Source: Byssovorax sp. (GTDB taxonomy: Bacteria > Myxococcota_A > Polyangia > Polyangiales > Polyangiaceae). Taken from it: 64,000 bases of DNA. A program made the position numbers and the translations under genes. The stretch lies in assembly GCA_025362495.1 (NCBI GenBank), contig JANYGI010000011.1:1-64000 (forward strand). The letters are read 5' to 3'. Under the pieces are notes generated by a model that made no database searches, had not been told where the DNA came from, and saw nothing but the letters and a program-made list of their open reading frames with translations. Position 1 is the first letter of the stretch, and each line of letters begins with the position of its first letter. Shown here piece after piece: positions 46,538 to 55,897 of this stretch.

Positions 46538-47311
46538 CTAGCCGATGTCGACCACCATCGGCGCGTGGTCCGAGGGGCGATCGAGCTCGCGCGGGCGGCG
46601 ATCGATCGAGGCCGCCGTGCAGCGCGCCGCGAGGGACTTCGTCACCAGCGTGAGGTCGATGCGGACGCCGTGGTTCTTGCGGAACGCGCCCGTGCGGTAG
46701 TCCCACCACGAGTAGAGGCCGGCGCCGTCGTGGTGCGCGCGGAAGGTGTCGACGAGGCCGAAGTCCATCACGTTGCGGAGGGCGGCGCGCTCCTGCGGCG
46801 TGACGAGGATCCCGCCCTCCCACTTCGGCGGATCGTGGACGTCGATGTTCTCGGGCGCGACGTTGAAGTCGCCGCAGAGCAGGAGGTCTTGCGTGTTCGT
46901 GTGGTGCGCGTCGAGCTCCTGGCGTAGCCGCGCGAGCCACTCGAGCTTGTAGGTGAACGCCGGCGCCTCGGGCGTCTGGCCGTTGGGCACGTAGACGTTG
47001 ATGATGCGAATGCCCTCGATCGTCGCGGCGATCATCCGCTTCTGCGACTCGGCGTCGTCACCGTCGAGGTTCCGCTTCACGTCGTCGATGGCCAGGCCGA
47101 AGCGCGCGCCGATCGCCACGCCGTTGTACGTCTTCTGGCCGAGCGTGACGAAGCGGTAGCCCACCTCTTCGAGCTCGCGCATCGGGAATTTCTCGTCCTC
47201 GCACTTCGTCTCTTGCAGGCAGATGACGTCGGGCGCCGAGCGCGCGAGCCAGGCGCCGAGCTGGTCGAGCCGCGACCTGACCGAGTTCACGTTCCACGAG
47301 GCGATGCGCAT
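46538..47311 (-). CDS. xthA: Exodeoxyribonuclease III
   Basis: 257 residues, normal for the family. It removes nucleotides from 3' ends and acts as AP endonuclease in base-excision repair. MRIASWNVNSVRSRL at the start, LQETK with metal ligand E34, the Tyr region INVYVPNGQ, LLCGDFNVAPENIDVHDP, the R-loop YSWWDYRTGAFRKNHGVRIDLTL and the terminal SDHAP are all intact. Confidence 0.95.
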   Translation of the reverse strand: MRIASWNVNSVRSRLDQLGAWLARSAPDVICLQETKCEDEKFPMRELEEVGYRFVTLGQKTYNGVAIGARFGLAIDDVKRNLDGDDAESQKRMIAATIEGIRIINVYVPNGQTPEAPAFTYKLEWLARLRQELDAHHTNTQDLLLCGDFNVAPENIDVHDPPKWEGGILVTPQERAALRNVMDFGLVDTFRAHHDGAGLYSWWDYRTGAFRKNHGVRIDLTLVTKSLAARCTAASIDRRPRELDRPSDHAPMVVDIG

Positions 47312-47318
47312 GCGCGGG

Positions 47319-47324
47319 ACGTTA
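47319..47324 (-). promoter_or_regulatory. Leaderless-type -10 (TAACGT) of xthA
   Basis: TAACGT on the minus strand, seven bases before the ATG at 47311, overlapping the end of the hydrolase gene. Confidence 0.45.
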
Positions 47325-48164
47325 CCTCGCGTCGCGGGAGGGCGCGAGCGCTCCGGCGACGAGGGCGAACAAGGCCTCCGGAGCGTCGACGTGGACCCAG
47401 TGGCCCGCCCCTTCGAGGACGTGCGTTAGGACCGTGGATCCGAGGCCGGCGAGGCGCGCGCGATCGGCGGGATCGAGGGCGTCCGAGGCCCCGCCGACGA
47501 CCATGTGGAGCTCGCGCGCGAGGCGGCCTTCTTCGAGGACGGGCCAGAGATCGACGGCGAAATAATCGTCGAGGAGGGCCTGGATGGCGTCGAGATCGAG
47601 CCGGAGGCGGAAGGCGTCGCCCTCGCGGCGCAGGTTCATCGCCAGCCACTCGGCGGTCCCGCGCGAGAGGCCGTGCTCGGCCGTGATAGCGAAGAAGGCC
47701 TCGCGCGAGGGCAGCGTCTGCGGCATGGCCCGGAGCATCGCCACGATCTGCGCGGTCGCGCCCGCGCGTTGGCCTCGCGGCCGCGCGCTCGGCGACGCGT
47801 CGAGGATCCAGGCTTGATCGAGGCGATCGCCGCGGCGATCGAGGTAGCGGAGCGCGACCTTGCCGCCGAACGAGTGGCCGAGCACGCCCGCGATCGGCAG
47901 GCCGAGGTGGTCGCCGAGGCGCACGAGATCGTCGGCCGCGGCGGCGAGGGTGTGCGGCGGCGGCGCGCCTTGCGAGAGCCCGTGCATGCGCAGATCAGGC
48001 AAAATGAAGCCCCATTCGGGGGCCGCCGCCGCGAGCCGCTTCGCCAGCGAGCGGAGGTTCGTCCCCGATCCGAGGATGCCATGGAGCACGAACATCCACC
48101 GCGACGGCTCCGCGTTCGGAGCCGTGAGGAGGGCGTGCTGGAGGAGGAACGGCGCGTCGCTCAT
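47322..48164 (-). CDS. Alpha/beta-hydrolase
   Basis: 280 residues. HGILGSGTNLRSLAKRL gives the oxyanion-hole loop, GHSFGG holds nucleophile S98, and EGAGHWVHVDAPEAL near the end holds the catalytic His. The Asp is probably in VVGGASDALDP. The layout is that of small esterases or lactonases (YbfF-like). Substrate is unknown. It ends ten bases before the xthA start. Confidence 0.85.
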   Translation of the reverse strand: MSDAPFLLQHALLTAPNAEPSRWMFVLHGILGSGTNLRSLAKRLAAAAPEWGFILPDLRMHGLSQGAPPPHTLAAAADDLVRLGDHLGLPIAGVLGHSFGGKVALRYLDRRGDRLDQAWILDASPSARPRGQRAGATAQIVAMLRAMPQTLPSREAFFAITAEHGLSRGTAEWLAMNLRREGDAFRLRLDLDAIQALLDDYFAVDLWPVLEEGRLARELHMVVGGASDALDPADRARLAGLGSTVLTHVLEGAGHWVHVDAPEALFALVAGALAPSRDAR

Positions 48165-48174
48165 GAGGGCGCGG

Positions 48175-48180
48175 AGCCTA
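48175..48180 (-). promoter_or_regulatory. Leaderless-type -10 (TAGGCT) of the hydrolase gene
   Basis: TAGGCT on the minus strand, ten bases before the ATG at 48164. Confidence 0.5.
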
Positions 48181-48207
48181 GTCGAGCCGGGGCCTGGAGC
48201 GGAGCCG

Positions 48208-48879
48208 TTACGCTTCGATCAGGCCGGTGCGCACCGCGATGCGGGTGAGCTCGACCGCGCTCTTGCAGCCGAGCTTGGCGTAGATGCGGACGCGGTGTGT
48301 CTCCACCGTCTTCGGGCTGATGGTGAGGCGAGCCGCGGTGTCGCGCGTCGACATGCCGCCCGCGAGCAGGCGCAGGACCTGGCGCTCGCGCTGGGTGAGC
48401 GAATCGAGCCCGCTGCTGCCCTCGGCGCCGACGGGCTTGCGCATCGCGCGCACCACCGCGCTGGCGATGTTGGCGCTGAGCGGCGCCCCGCCGACGGCGA
48501 CGTTGCGGATGCCCTCGATCACCTCTTCGAGGCGCGATGTCTTCACGAGATAGCCGTGCGCGCCGGCCCGGAGCGCCTCGGCCACGCGGAACTCGTCGTC
48601 GTAGCCGCTGAGCACGAGCAGCTTGGTGGTGGGCAGCTGAATGCGGAGCGCGCAGAGCAGCTCGATCCCGTCGCGATCGGGGATGTTGAGGTCGACCAGG
48701 GCCACGTCCGGCGTCATCACCGCGGCGTCCTTCAAGGCCTCTCCGGCGGTGCCCGCTTGCCCGATGACCTCCATGTCGAGCTCGTCCTCGATGGCGCGCG
48801 CGAACCCTTCACGGACGATGGGATGATCGTCGATCAGGTAGATTTTGATCCGGTGCGAAGAGCTCTCCAGCATGGTCAC
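48208..48879 (-). CDS. NarL/LuxR-family response regulator
   Basis: 223 residues from a GTG at 48879; an ATG six bases on (48873) is an alternative. The receiver has the acidic pair D17-D18, phosphoacceptor D63 (VALVDLNIPD), S/T and K positions (LSGYDD, GYLVKTS). The output LuxR helix-turn-helix is at the end (LTQRERQVLRLLAGGMSTRDTAARLTISPKTVETHRVRIYAKL). It is an orphan here: no histidine kinase is adjacent. TACGGT (48891-48896) lies 11 bases before the GTG. Confidence 0.92.
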   Translation of the reverse strand: MTMLESSSHRIKIYLIDDHPIVREGFARAIEDELDMEVIGQAGTAGEALKDAAVMTPDVALVDLNIPDRDGIELLCALRIQLPTTKLLVLSGYDDEFRVAEALRAGAHGYLVKTSRLEEVIEGIRNVAVGGAPLSANIASAVVRAMRKPVGAEGSSGLDSLTQRERQVLRLLAGGMSTRDTAARLTISPKTVETHRVRIYAKLGCKSAVELTRIAVRTGLIEA

Positions 48880-49255
48880 CCTGGGGGCTGACCGTACACG
48901 ACGGCCTTATCGATCTGATTCAGACGCAGAGGCCTGCCTGCGTCAAGCATCGGGGCGGGTATCACCAGGAATCAGGACACTCCTGGTGCGGTGTTCTGGA
49001 AAAGCATGGTTGAAGCGATGTGGGCACGTGCTCGCGCTGGAAACGAAGGCGCATCCTGGGCTCGATCGTGCGCATCGAGCGCGCGCGAGGAAAAGCGAAT
49101 CAATTCCGGGAATATACAGTCTGTCGCTCTGTCCAGTAATCGGTCTTCGCTCTGCCTCCACCCGGTTGCAGCACCGCTATGACCCCTGTGAAAGCACCCG
49201 GGTCGCAACAATAGATTGACAGCCTCGGGAAAACCCGCTTGGCGGCTCGGCGCGT
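48880..49255. other. 376-base intergenic region
   Basis: Divergent region between the response regulator and the HAD-GH65 gene. It holds the inverted repeat CACCAGGA/TCCTGGTG (48963-48988, 10-base loop), the palindrome TTCCGGGAA (about 49110-49118), a TTGACA (49215-49220) without a matching -10, and no convincing ORF. The repeat is a plausible operator for the neighbouring regulator. Confidence 0.4.
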
Positions 49256-52200
49256 GTGCTGACAGCGATCCCTCTCCACCAACTGGACCCGACCGGGCGA
49301 GCGCCGTCTCGTGAGGTGGTGCTGCCTGTCGAGCTCGAGCGCGCCTTCCGGCTCATCGTCTTCGACTGGGATGGAACGGCGGTGACCTCGCGCTCGGCCG
49401 ACGCCACAGCGGTGACAGGCGCCCTCGATCGGGTCCTCGCGGCGGGATCGCGGGCGGTGATCGTGACCGGGACGAGCCTCGCCAACGTGACGCGGCAGCT
49501 CGGCGGCGGCATTGCGCCCGAGCACGCGCGGCGGCTCCATGTGAGCACCAACCGCGGCTCCGAGATCTACGGCTTCGATCGGCGCTGCGAGCCGGTGCTG
49601 CTGTGGCGGCGAGTCGCGACGTCGGCGGAGGAGCAGGGCCTCGACCGCATCGCCGCCGAGGTGAAGGCGCGGCTCGAGCGGTTGACGGGGCTCACGATCG
49701 AGGTCGTCAGCAATCGCCTCAACCGTCGCAAGATCGATCTCATCCCCGAGCCGGCCTGGAAGGATCCCCCGAAGAGCGCGATCACCGAGCTCCTCGCGGC
49801 GACCGAGGCCCGCCTCCGCGGCGCGGGGCTCCGCCACGGCCTGCGGGAAGCGTTCGAGCTCACGCGGCAGATCGCGCGCGACAGCGGCCTGGAGTCGGCG
49901 CGCGTCACCAGCGACGTGAAGCACATCGAGGTCGGCCTCACCGACAAGGCCGACGCCATGGCCTACGTGATGCGCGAGATCGCCGGGCCGCTGCGCATCG
50001 CCGTGGAAGACGTCCTGGTGATCGGCGACGAGCTCGGCTCGATCGGCGGCTACCCCGGGAGCGACAGCCTGATGCTCAGCATCCCGGAGATCGTCGGCGC
50101 GACGGTGGTGTCGGTGGGGCCCGAGCCCGGCGGGGCGCCGCCGAGCGTCTTCCACGTCGGCGGCGGGCCCGAGCGGTTCGTGGCGATCCTGGAGCACCAG
50201 CTGGCGATCACCGCGCTCGGCGGCTCGTTCGCCATCCCGCGCGACGCGGCGTGGCTGATCGACGAGCCAGGCTTCGACGTGGCGCGCGAGCACGAGATCG
50301 AGTCGTGCCTCTCGATCGCCAGCGGCTACGTCGGCTCGCGCGGATCGATCGCCGAGGGCACCAGCGTGTCGCGGCCGGCCACGTTCCTCGCGGGCGCGTT
50401 CGAGCTCTCCAGCGATCCGTCGCCCGTGCCCGAGCTGTTGATCATGCCTGACTGGGGTCGTCTTCGCTTCGTGATCGAGGGCGAGCCGTTCTCGGTCGAG
50501 ACCAGCGTGACGCGGCACCACCGGCGCGTGCTCGATCTGCGGCGCGGCGTGCTCCTCCGCGACTGCACGGCGCAGGGCGCGCAAGGGCACCTGACGCGCC
50601 TGCGCACGCTGCAGGCGGCCTCGCTCGCCGATCGTCACGTGTTCATCGAGGGCGTCGAGCTGTCGCCGCTGAACTTCACGGGATCGATCCGCGTCGACGC
50701 GATCCTGAGCGGCGACGTGAAGAGCGCGAGCGGGGCGCGGCACTGGGAGAGCTTCGACACGACGGCGTGGCCGCGCGGCGCGGTGCTCTCGGGGCGCACG
50801 CGGAGCGGGCTCGTCGCGGCCCTGGCGTCGCACATCGAGGTCGACGAGCGCCCCGGCGCGGCGCCCGTGGAGCGCGAGATCGGCGACGGCTGGGCGGCAG
50901 AGCGCTGTCTCCTCCCGGTGCGCGTGGCCGAGACGCGGTCGCTCCACCGCCTCGTCGCGCTGTTCTCGTCGCGTGACGTCGACGCGCCAGCGAAGGCCGC
51001 CGAGGCGCGCTGCGCCGAGCTCGCGCGCTGGCCGATCGGCGAGCACCTCGGTCGCCACGCCGCGTCCTGGGACGAGCGCTGGCGTCACGCCGACGTGACC
51101 ATCGACGGCGCGCCGGGGCTGGAGCGCGCGCTGCGCTTCGGCCTCTATCACCTGCTCGCGGCGGTCAACCCCGACGATCCACGCTGCTCGGTCGGAGCGC
51201 GCGCGCTGTCGGGCGAGGCGTACCGCGGGCACGTCTTCTGGGACACCGAGATCTTCATGCTGCCGTTCTACGTGCACGCGTTCCCCGAGGCCGCGCGCGC
51301 GCTGATCGGCTACCGCCACCACACGCTCCCGGGGGCGCGACGCAAGGCCGCGGCGCTCGGCTACGAGGGCGCGCTCTATGCGTGGGAGTCGGCCGACACC
51401 GGCGACGAGACGACGCCCGCCGTGGTGGTGACGCCCTTCGGCGAGATGATCCGCGTGCTCTCCGGCGAGCTCGAGCATCACATCAGCGCCGACGTGGCGT
51501 ACGCCGTGGAGGCCTGCGTGCGCGCCACCGGAGACGACGAGCTGCGGTGCGGACCGGGGCTCGAGATCTTGCTCGAGACCGCGCGCTTCTGGGCGAGCCG
51601 GGTGCGCCGCGGCGCTGACGGGCTCTTCCACATCGACAGGGTGATCGGCCCTGACGAGTACCACGAGGACATCGACGACAACGCCTTCACCAACTGGATG
51701 GCGCGCCGCAACCTGCGCGCGGCCGTCGCCGTCGCGACGCGGCTCGGCCCCGACGCGACCGGCGCGACCCCCGAGGAAATCGCTCGATTTCGTGTGATCG
51801 CCGAGCGGATGTACACGGGCTACGACGCCTCGACGCAGCTCATCGAGCAGTTCCGGGGCTTCAACAAACTCGAGTACATCGACCTCGCGAGCCTCGGTCC
51901 GCGCCACGCGCCGCTCGACGTCATCCTCGGTCGCGCGCGCACCCAGGGTTCGCAGGTCGTGAAGCAGGCCGACGTGGTCCAGCTCCTCGCGCTGCTCTGG
52001 GACGAGGTCCCCGAGGCCGCGCGGCGGGTGAATTTCCTCCACTACGACGTGCGCACCGGGCACGGGAGCTCGCTCAGCCCGGGCGTCCACGCGCTCGTCG
52101 CGGCGCGGCTCGGCCTCGACGCGGTGACCGAGCGCTACCTCGATCAGACGGCGGAGATCGACCTCGGCAACGCCATGGGAAACGCGTCGGGCGGCGTCCA

Positions 52201-52534
52201 CGCGGCGGCGATGGGTGGCCTCTGGCAGGCGGTGATCTCCGGCGTCGGCGGCGTGCGGCCGGCCCCGGATCACGACGAGGCGCTCCTGATCGAGCCCAGG
52301 CTCCTCCCGACCTGGAGACACCTGGGTTTCCCGCTGTCGTGGCGAGGCCGTCAGCTCGACGTGCACCTCGAAACCGGAGGCGTCGAGGTCGCCGTCGAAG
52401 GACGAGCGCCGTTGCCTGTCCGCGTCGTCGGCGCCGCGGGACCGCCCCGGGAAGTGCTGGCCGAGCCGGGCCGTCGCTACGCCGCTCGCCGCGTCGAGGC
52501 CGGCTTCGCACCGTGGGAGGAGATCGGATCGTGA
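49256..52534 (+). CDS. HAD phosphatase - GH65 phosphorylase fusion
   Basis: 1092 residues from a GTG. The N-terminal HAD domain (about 30-290) has FDWDGTA with D37 and D39, VIVTGTS, a Lys in DKADAMAYV and GDELGSIGGYPGSD, so it appears active and of type IIB. The GH65 part (about 310-1075) has the FWDTEIFMLPFY and GPDEYHEDIDDNAFTN motifs, with E801 as likely general acid, KQADVV and HGSSLSPG (phosphate site). GH65 phosphorylases break trehalose, maltose, kojibiose or nigerose with phosphate to give beta-glucose 1-phosphate. The HAD domain may act on a sugar phosphate in the same route. It overlaps the next gene by one base. Confidence 0.88.
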   Translation: MLTAIPLHQLDPTGRAPSREVVLPVELERAFRLIVFDWDGTAVTSRSADATAVTGALDRVLAAGSRAVIVTGTSLANVTRQLGGGIAPEHARRLHVSTNRGSEIYGFDRRCEPVLLWRRVATSAEEQGLDRIAAEVKARLERLTGLTIEVVSNRLNRRKIDLIPEPAWKDPPKSAITELLAATEARLRGAGLRHGLREAFELTRQIARDSGLESARVTSDVKHIEVGLTDKADAMAYVMREIAGPLRIAVEDVLVIGDELGSIGGYPGSDSLMLSIPEIVGATVVSVGPEPGGAPPSVFHVGGGPERFVAILEHQLAITALGGSFAIPRDAAWLIDEPGFDVAREHEIESCLSIASGYVGSRGSIAEGTSVSRPATFLAGAFELSSDPSPVPELLIMPDWGRLRFVIEGEPFSVETSVTRHHRRVLDLRRGVLLRDCTAQGAQGHLTRLRTLQAASLADRHVFIEGVELSPLNFTGSIRVDAILSGDVKSASGARHWESFDTTAWPRGAVLSGRTRSGLVAALASHIEVDERPGAAPVEREIGDGWAAERCLLPVRVAETRSLHRLVALFSSRDVDAPAKAAEARCAELARWPIGEHLGRHAASWDERWRHADVTIDGAPGLERALRFGLYHLLAAVNPDDPRCSVGARALSGEAYRGHVFWDTEIFMLPFYVHAFPEAARALIGYRHHTLPGARRKAAALGYEGALYAWESADTGDETTPAVVVTPFGEMIRVLSGELEHHISADVAYAVEACVRATGDDELRCGPGLEILLETARFWASRVRRGADGLFHIDRVIGPDEYHEDIDDNAFTNWMARRNLRAAVAVATRLGPDATGATPEEIARFRVIAERMYTGYDASTQLIEQFRGFNKLEYIDLASLGPRHAPLDVILGRARTQGSQVVKQADVVQLLALLWDEVPEAARRVNFLHYDVRTGHGSSLSPGVHALVAARLGLDAVTERYLDQTAEIDLGNAMGNASGGVHAAAMGGLWQAVISGVGGVRPAPDHDEALLIEPRLLPTWRHLGFPLSWRGRQLDVHLETGGVEVAVEGRAPLPVRVVGAAGPPREVLAEPGRRYAARRVEAGFAPWEEIGS

Positions 52535-53418
52535 TGGCGCGCGTGGGGGCGAAGCTCAACGAAATGGCTTCATTTCATATCGATCCAGGGACTCACCGCA
52601 GCTGCATCCTCGTCGCCCTCGGTGGGCGCAGGGCGCCGATCGAGGCCATCGATCTCGGCCGCCGCATCGCCGCGACGATCCAGGCGACGCTGCACGGCGT
52701 GTTCGTGTGGCCGTGGAGCATCTCGCCGTGCGAGGTCCCGCGGCTGCTCGAGATCGATCCCGAGGTGCTCACCGGCATGGTGCTCGACGTCGCGGTGGGC
52801 GACGCGGTGGAGCAGATCGCCGAGTCTTCACGGGCGAGCTCGGTCGCGTTCCTGGTGTTGCCCGCCGAGAGCGCCGGCGCTGATCCTTGCGGCCTCGGCC
52901 CGCTCGCCGCGCGCGTGCTCCGTCACGTCGGCGTCGGGGTGATCATCGTGCGCCCCGGCGTCGCGCCGCGCCGCTTGCAGCGCATCCTGGTTCCGCTCGA
53001 CGGGACGCCGAGCACGGCCTCCGCGCTCGCCCCGGCCGGGGAGCTCGCGCGCCTCGCCGGAGCGTCGCTCGACATCATGATGGTGGGCGAGCTCGAGCGG
53101 CCGACGCCCGTGCCCGTCGAGCTCGGCACGATGGTGACGCCGCAGTACGTCGACCAGCCGCAGCACGAGTGGCCGGCGTTTTCCAGGGAGTTCCTCGAGC
53201 GGTTCGTCGGCGCGATCGGCCGCTGCTCGCGCGGCGTCACGTCGCGGTTCTTCCTGCGCGCGGGCGATCCGGCGCGCGAGATCTTGCGCGCGGCGAACGA
53301 GCTCGACTCGGATCTGATCGCGCTCGTCTGGCACGGAGGCTGTGAGGGCGAGCGCGGGCGCGTGTTCCGCCGCGTTCTCCACGACGCGTGCGTCCCGGTC
53401 CTCGTGCTGCGTGGCTGA
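52534..53418 (+). CDS. Universal stress protein, tandem domains
   Basis: 294 residues from the ATG at 52534, behind GGGAGGAG; a GTG three bases earlier is possible. Two UspA-like halves: about 20-150 (CILVALGGRRAPIEAIDLGRRIA; weak, no ATP motif) and 155-294 (RILVPLDGTPSTASALAPAGELARLAGASLDIMMV). The second half ends with DLIALVWHGGCEGERGRVFRRVLHDACVPVLVLRG, where the ATP-binding GxxGRxxxGS is not conserved. It is translationally linked to the HAD-GH65 gene, suggesting a stress link to glycogen or trehalose use. Confidence 0.8.
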   Translation: MARVGAKLNEMASFHIDPGTHRSCILVALGGRRAPIEAIDLGRRIAATIQATLHGVFVWPWSISPCEVPRLLEIDPEVLTGMVLDVAVGDAVEQIAESSRASSVAFLVLPAESAGADPCGLGPLAARVLRHVGVGVIIVRPGVAPRRLQRILVPLDGTPSTASALAPAGELARLAGASLDIMMVGELERPTPVPVELGTMVTPQYVDQPQHEWPAFSREFLERFVGAIGRCSRGVTSRFFLRAGDPAREILRAANELDSDLIALVWHGGCEGERGRVFRRVLHDACVPVLVLRG

Positions 53419-53464
53419 TCGGCCCGGCCCTGCGCCAAGATCCTGTACTCGCGCGCGGCGGTGA

Positions 53465-53470
53465 TATGGT
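53465..53470 (+). promoter_or_regulatory. Leaderless-type -10 (TATGGT) of the Lon-like gene
   Basis: TATGGT, nine bases before the ATG at 53480. Confidence 0.5.
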
Positions 53471-53479
53471 GCGCTCACC

Positions 53480-55807
53480 ATGCCTGCCCGGGAGCTATCC
53501 GCGCTCGAATGCCGTAGAAACGTCGACCCCAGCGTCTTCCGTTTCGTCACGACCGACGACGTCGCGCCGTTATCCGGGATCGCCTCGCAAGAGCGCGCGC
53601 TCACGGCGCTCGGCTTCGGCCTCGACATTCGCCAACCTCGCTTTCACGTCGTCGTCGTCGGCGCGTCGGGGACGGGTCGAACGTTCTGCGCCCGCTCGGT
53701 CGCGAAGCGCATCGCCGCGGGGAGGCCCACGCCGGACGACGTGCTCTTGCTGCCGAACCCGCGCCGCCCGAGCGAGCCCACCGTGCTGGCGTTGCCCGCG
53801 GGTGACGGGAAGCCGTTCGTCGACGCGATGGACGAGATGCACACCAAGATCGTCGACGGCGTCCGCGCCGTCACCGAAGGTGAGCGCTACAAGCAAGCTC
53901 GCGCGAAGATCCGTCGCCGCGTCGCGACCGAGGAGAGCCGCCTCGAAGAGACGCTGAAATCAGCCGCCCGCGCCCTCGGCCTCGACCTCACGCGCGGTGA
54001 CGACGAGGTGCAGATCGTCGCCCTCGACGAGACGGCCGGCCCGCCGAGCAGCGACGCGCTCGCGCAGATCGCCGGCTCGGTCGAAGAGTTCGAGACCACG
54101 CTCGCCACCGTGCAAGACGAGGCCGACGCCGAGCTGCGCAACGTCGTGCAGCACCTCCTCGCCGAGACCGTGAAGACGTGCTTCGCCCCGGTGCGCGCGC
54201 TCTACGAAGGGCGCGAGGCGATCACGCTGTTCCTCGCCGATGTCGAGGTCGTGGTCGCGCGCGAGCTGCGCCGCGCCGTCGACGATCCGCGCGGCGAAGA
54301 GTCGCCCACGCTCCCGCGCGGCGTGGTGATCCCGACGCTGCTCACCGAGCACAAGCCCGGGTCGGGCGCCCCCGTGGTCGAGGTCCCGTACCCGACGCTC
54401 GCCGCGCTCTTCGGTCGCACCCACGCGCCGCCCGACTCCGACTTCCCACCCGAGCCCGGCTTCGCCGTCGCGGGCGCGCTGCACGAGGCCAACGGTGGCT
54501 TCTTGCTGCTGCCGGCGAGCTCGCTCCTGAAGAACGAGCCGCTCTACGAGCAGCTCAAGGCCTGCTTGCTCGCCGGGAAGTTCATCGTCCCCGAGCACAA
54601 CCCCTCGTACTACCGCGGCACCTCGGAAGAGCTTCTTTTCCCGCCGATCCCGATCGATCTCAAGGTCGTGCTCATCGCCAACCCGAGCCTCTATCAAGAT
54701 CTCCACGAGGCCGATCCCGAGTTCTCGCAGCTCTTCAAGGTGCAGGCGCGCTTCGAGCCGACGCTCTCGATTGAAGAGGCGATCCTCACGTACCCCGCGT
54801 TCCTCGCGAGCCTCGCGCGCGACCGCGGCCTGCCGCAGCTCACGCCCGACGCCGTGGCCGAATTGCTCTTCCACGGTGGTCGCCTCGCCGAGAGCCAGAC
54901 CAAGGTGACGGCGCAGCTCGGGATGATCGCCGAGGTCACGATCGAGGCCGGCTACCGCGCCGTCTCGCGCGGCCAGGATCGCATCGACGGCGCCCAGGTG
55001 ATCGAGGCGCTCAACGCTGCGCGCCGCCGTGGCAGCCATTTTCGCGATCACATCCACGAGCTGCTCTCCGACGGGACCATCCGCATCGACGTCACCGGCG
55101 AGCGCGTCGGCCAGGTCAACGCCATCTCGGTCCTCACCGATGGGCCGCAGATGTTCGGGCGCCCGTGCCGCGTGACGGCCGTCGTTTACCCGGGATCCGA
55201 AGGCCCGGTGAACATCGCGCGCGAGGTCGAGATGTCGGGCCCGCTCCACAGCAAGGGCGTGCTCGTGCTCGGCGGCTTCCTCGCGGCGCGCTTCGCGCAG
55301 AGCCGCCCGCCGCTCTTCGGCGCGTCGCTGGTCTTCGAGCAAACGTACGAGGCGATCGACGGCGACAGTGCCTCGTCGAGCGAGCTCTACGCGCTGCTGT
55401 CGGCGCTCTCGGGCTTCCCTTTGCGGCAAGAGCTCGCCGTCACCGGCAGCGTCGATCAGCAGGGCGGCATCCAGCCCGTCGGCGGCCTCAACGAGAAGAT
55501 CGAGGCCTTCTTCGACATCTGCGCGGCGAAGGGCATCACCGGCCGCCAGGGCGTGCTCATCCCCGTCACCAACCGCGACGCGCTCATGCTGCGGAGCGAC
55601 GTCGTCGAGGCCATCGCCGCGGGCCGCTTCCACGTCTACGTGGTCTCGACCGTGGAAGAAGGCATCGAGCTGCTCACCGGCGTCCCCGCGGGCGTCGCCG
55701 ACGCCGACGGTCACTACCCCGAGTCGACGGTGTTTCGCGCCGCGGAGATGCGCCTCAAGCGCTTCCACCAGGCAATGATCGAGCTCGGTCGCGGCGGCCC
55801 GCGCTAG
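53480..55807 (+). CDS. Lon-like protease (LonB/AAA_32 type)
   Basis: 775 residues. The N-terminal P-loop reads GASGTGRT (61-68), with Arg R67 instead of the usual Lys. A coiled-coil-rich insert (about 115-260) follows, then the AAA core (ALHEANGGFLLLPASSLL; PEFSQLFKVQARFEP). The C-terminal protease domain has the Ser-Lys dyad S630 (GDSASSSELYALLSAL) and K673 (GGLNEKIEAFFDIC). This is the Lon family in which the ATPase is degenerate. It degrades proteins in the cytoplasm. Confidence 0.9.
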   Translation: MPARELSALECRRNVDPSVFRFVTTDDVAPLSGIASQERALTALGFGLDIRQPRFHVVVVGASGTGRTFCARSVAKRIAAGRPTPDDVLLLPNPRRPSEPTVLALPAGDGKPFVDAMDEMHTKIVDGVRAVTEGERYKQARAKIRRRVATEESRLEETLKSAARALGLDLTRGDDEVQIVALDETAGPPSSDALAQIAGSVEEFETTLATVQDEADAELRNVVQHLLAETVKTCFAPVRALYEGREAITLFLADVEVVVARELRRAVDDPRGEESPTLPRGVVIPTLLTEHKPGSGAPVVEVPYPTLAALFGRTHAPPDSDFPPEPGFAVAGALHEANGGFLLLPASSLLKNEPLYEQLKACLLAGKFIVPEHNPSYYRGTSEELLFPPIPIDLKVVLIANPSLYQDLHEADPEFSQLFKVQARFEPTLSIEEAILTYPAFLASLARDRGLPQLTPDAVAELLFHGGRLAESQTKVTAQLGMIAEVTIEAGYRAVSRGQDRIDGAQVIEALNAARRRGSHFRDHIHELLSDGTIRIDVTGERVGQVNAISVLTDGPQMFGRPCRVTAVVYPGSEGPVNIAREVEMSGPLHSKGVLVLGGFLAARFAQSRPPLFGASLVFEQTYEAIDGDSASSSELYALLSALSGFPLRQELAVTGSVDQQGGIQPVGGLNEKIEAFFDICAAKGITGRQGVLIPVTNRDALMLRSDVVEAIAAGRFHVYVVSTVEEGIELLTGVPAGVADADGHYPESTVFRAAEMRLKRFHQAMIELGRGGPR

Positions 55808-55897
55808 CAGGATCGCGCCGCTCTCGGGCGTGCCCGGGAGCGTTGGAGCCAAGCGTCTCGTGTCGTCAACGATGGTGCACGACGCGGGACGACGTTG

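Noticed and set aside
48991-49182. 63-residue frame in the regulator/GH65 intergenic region
   Set aside because: No ribosome-binding site, no coding bias, and codon usage unlike neighbours.
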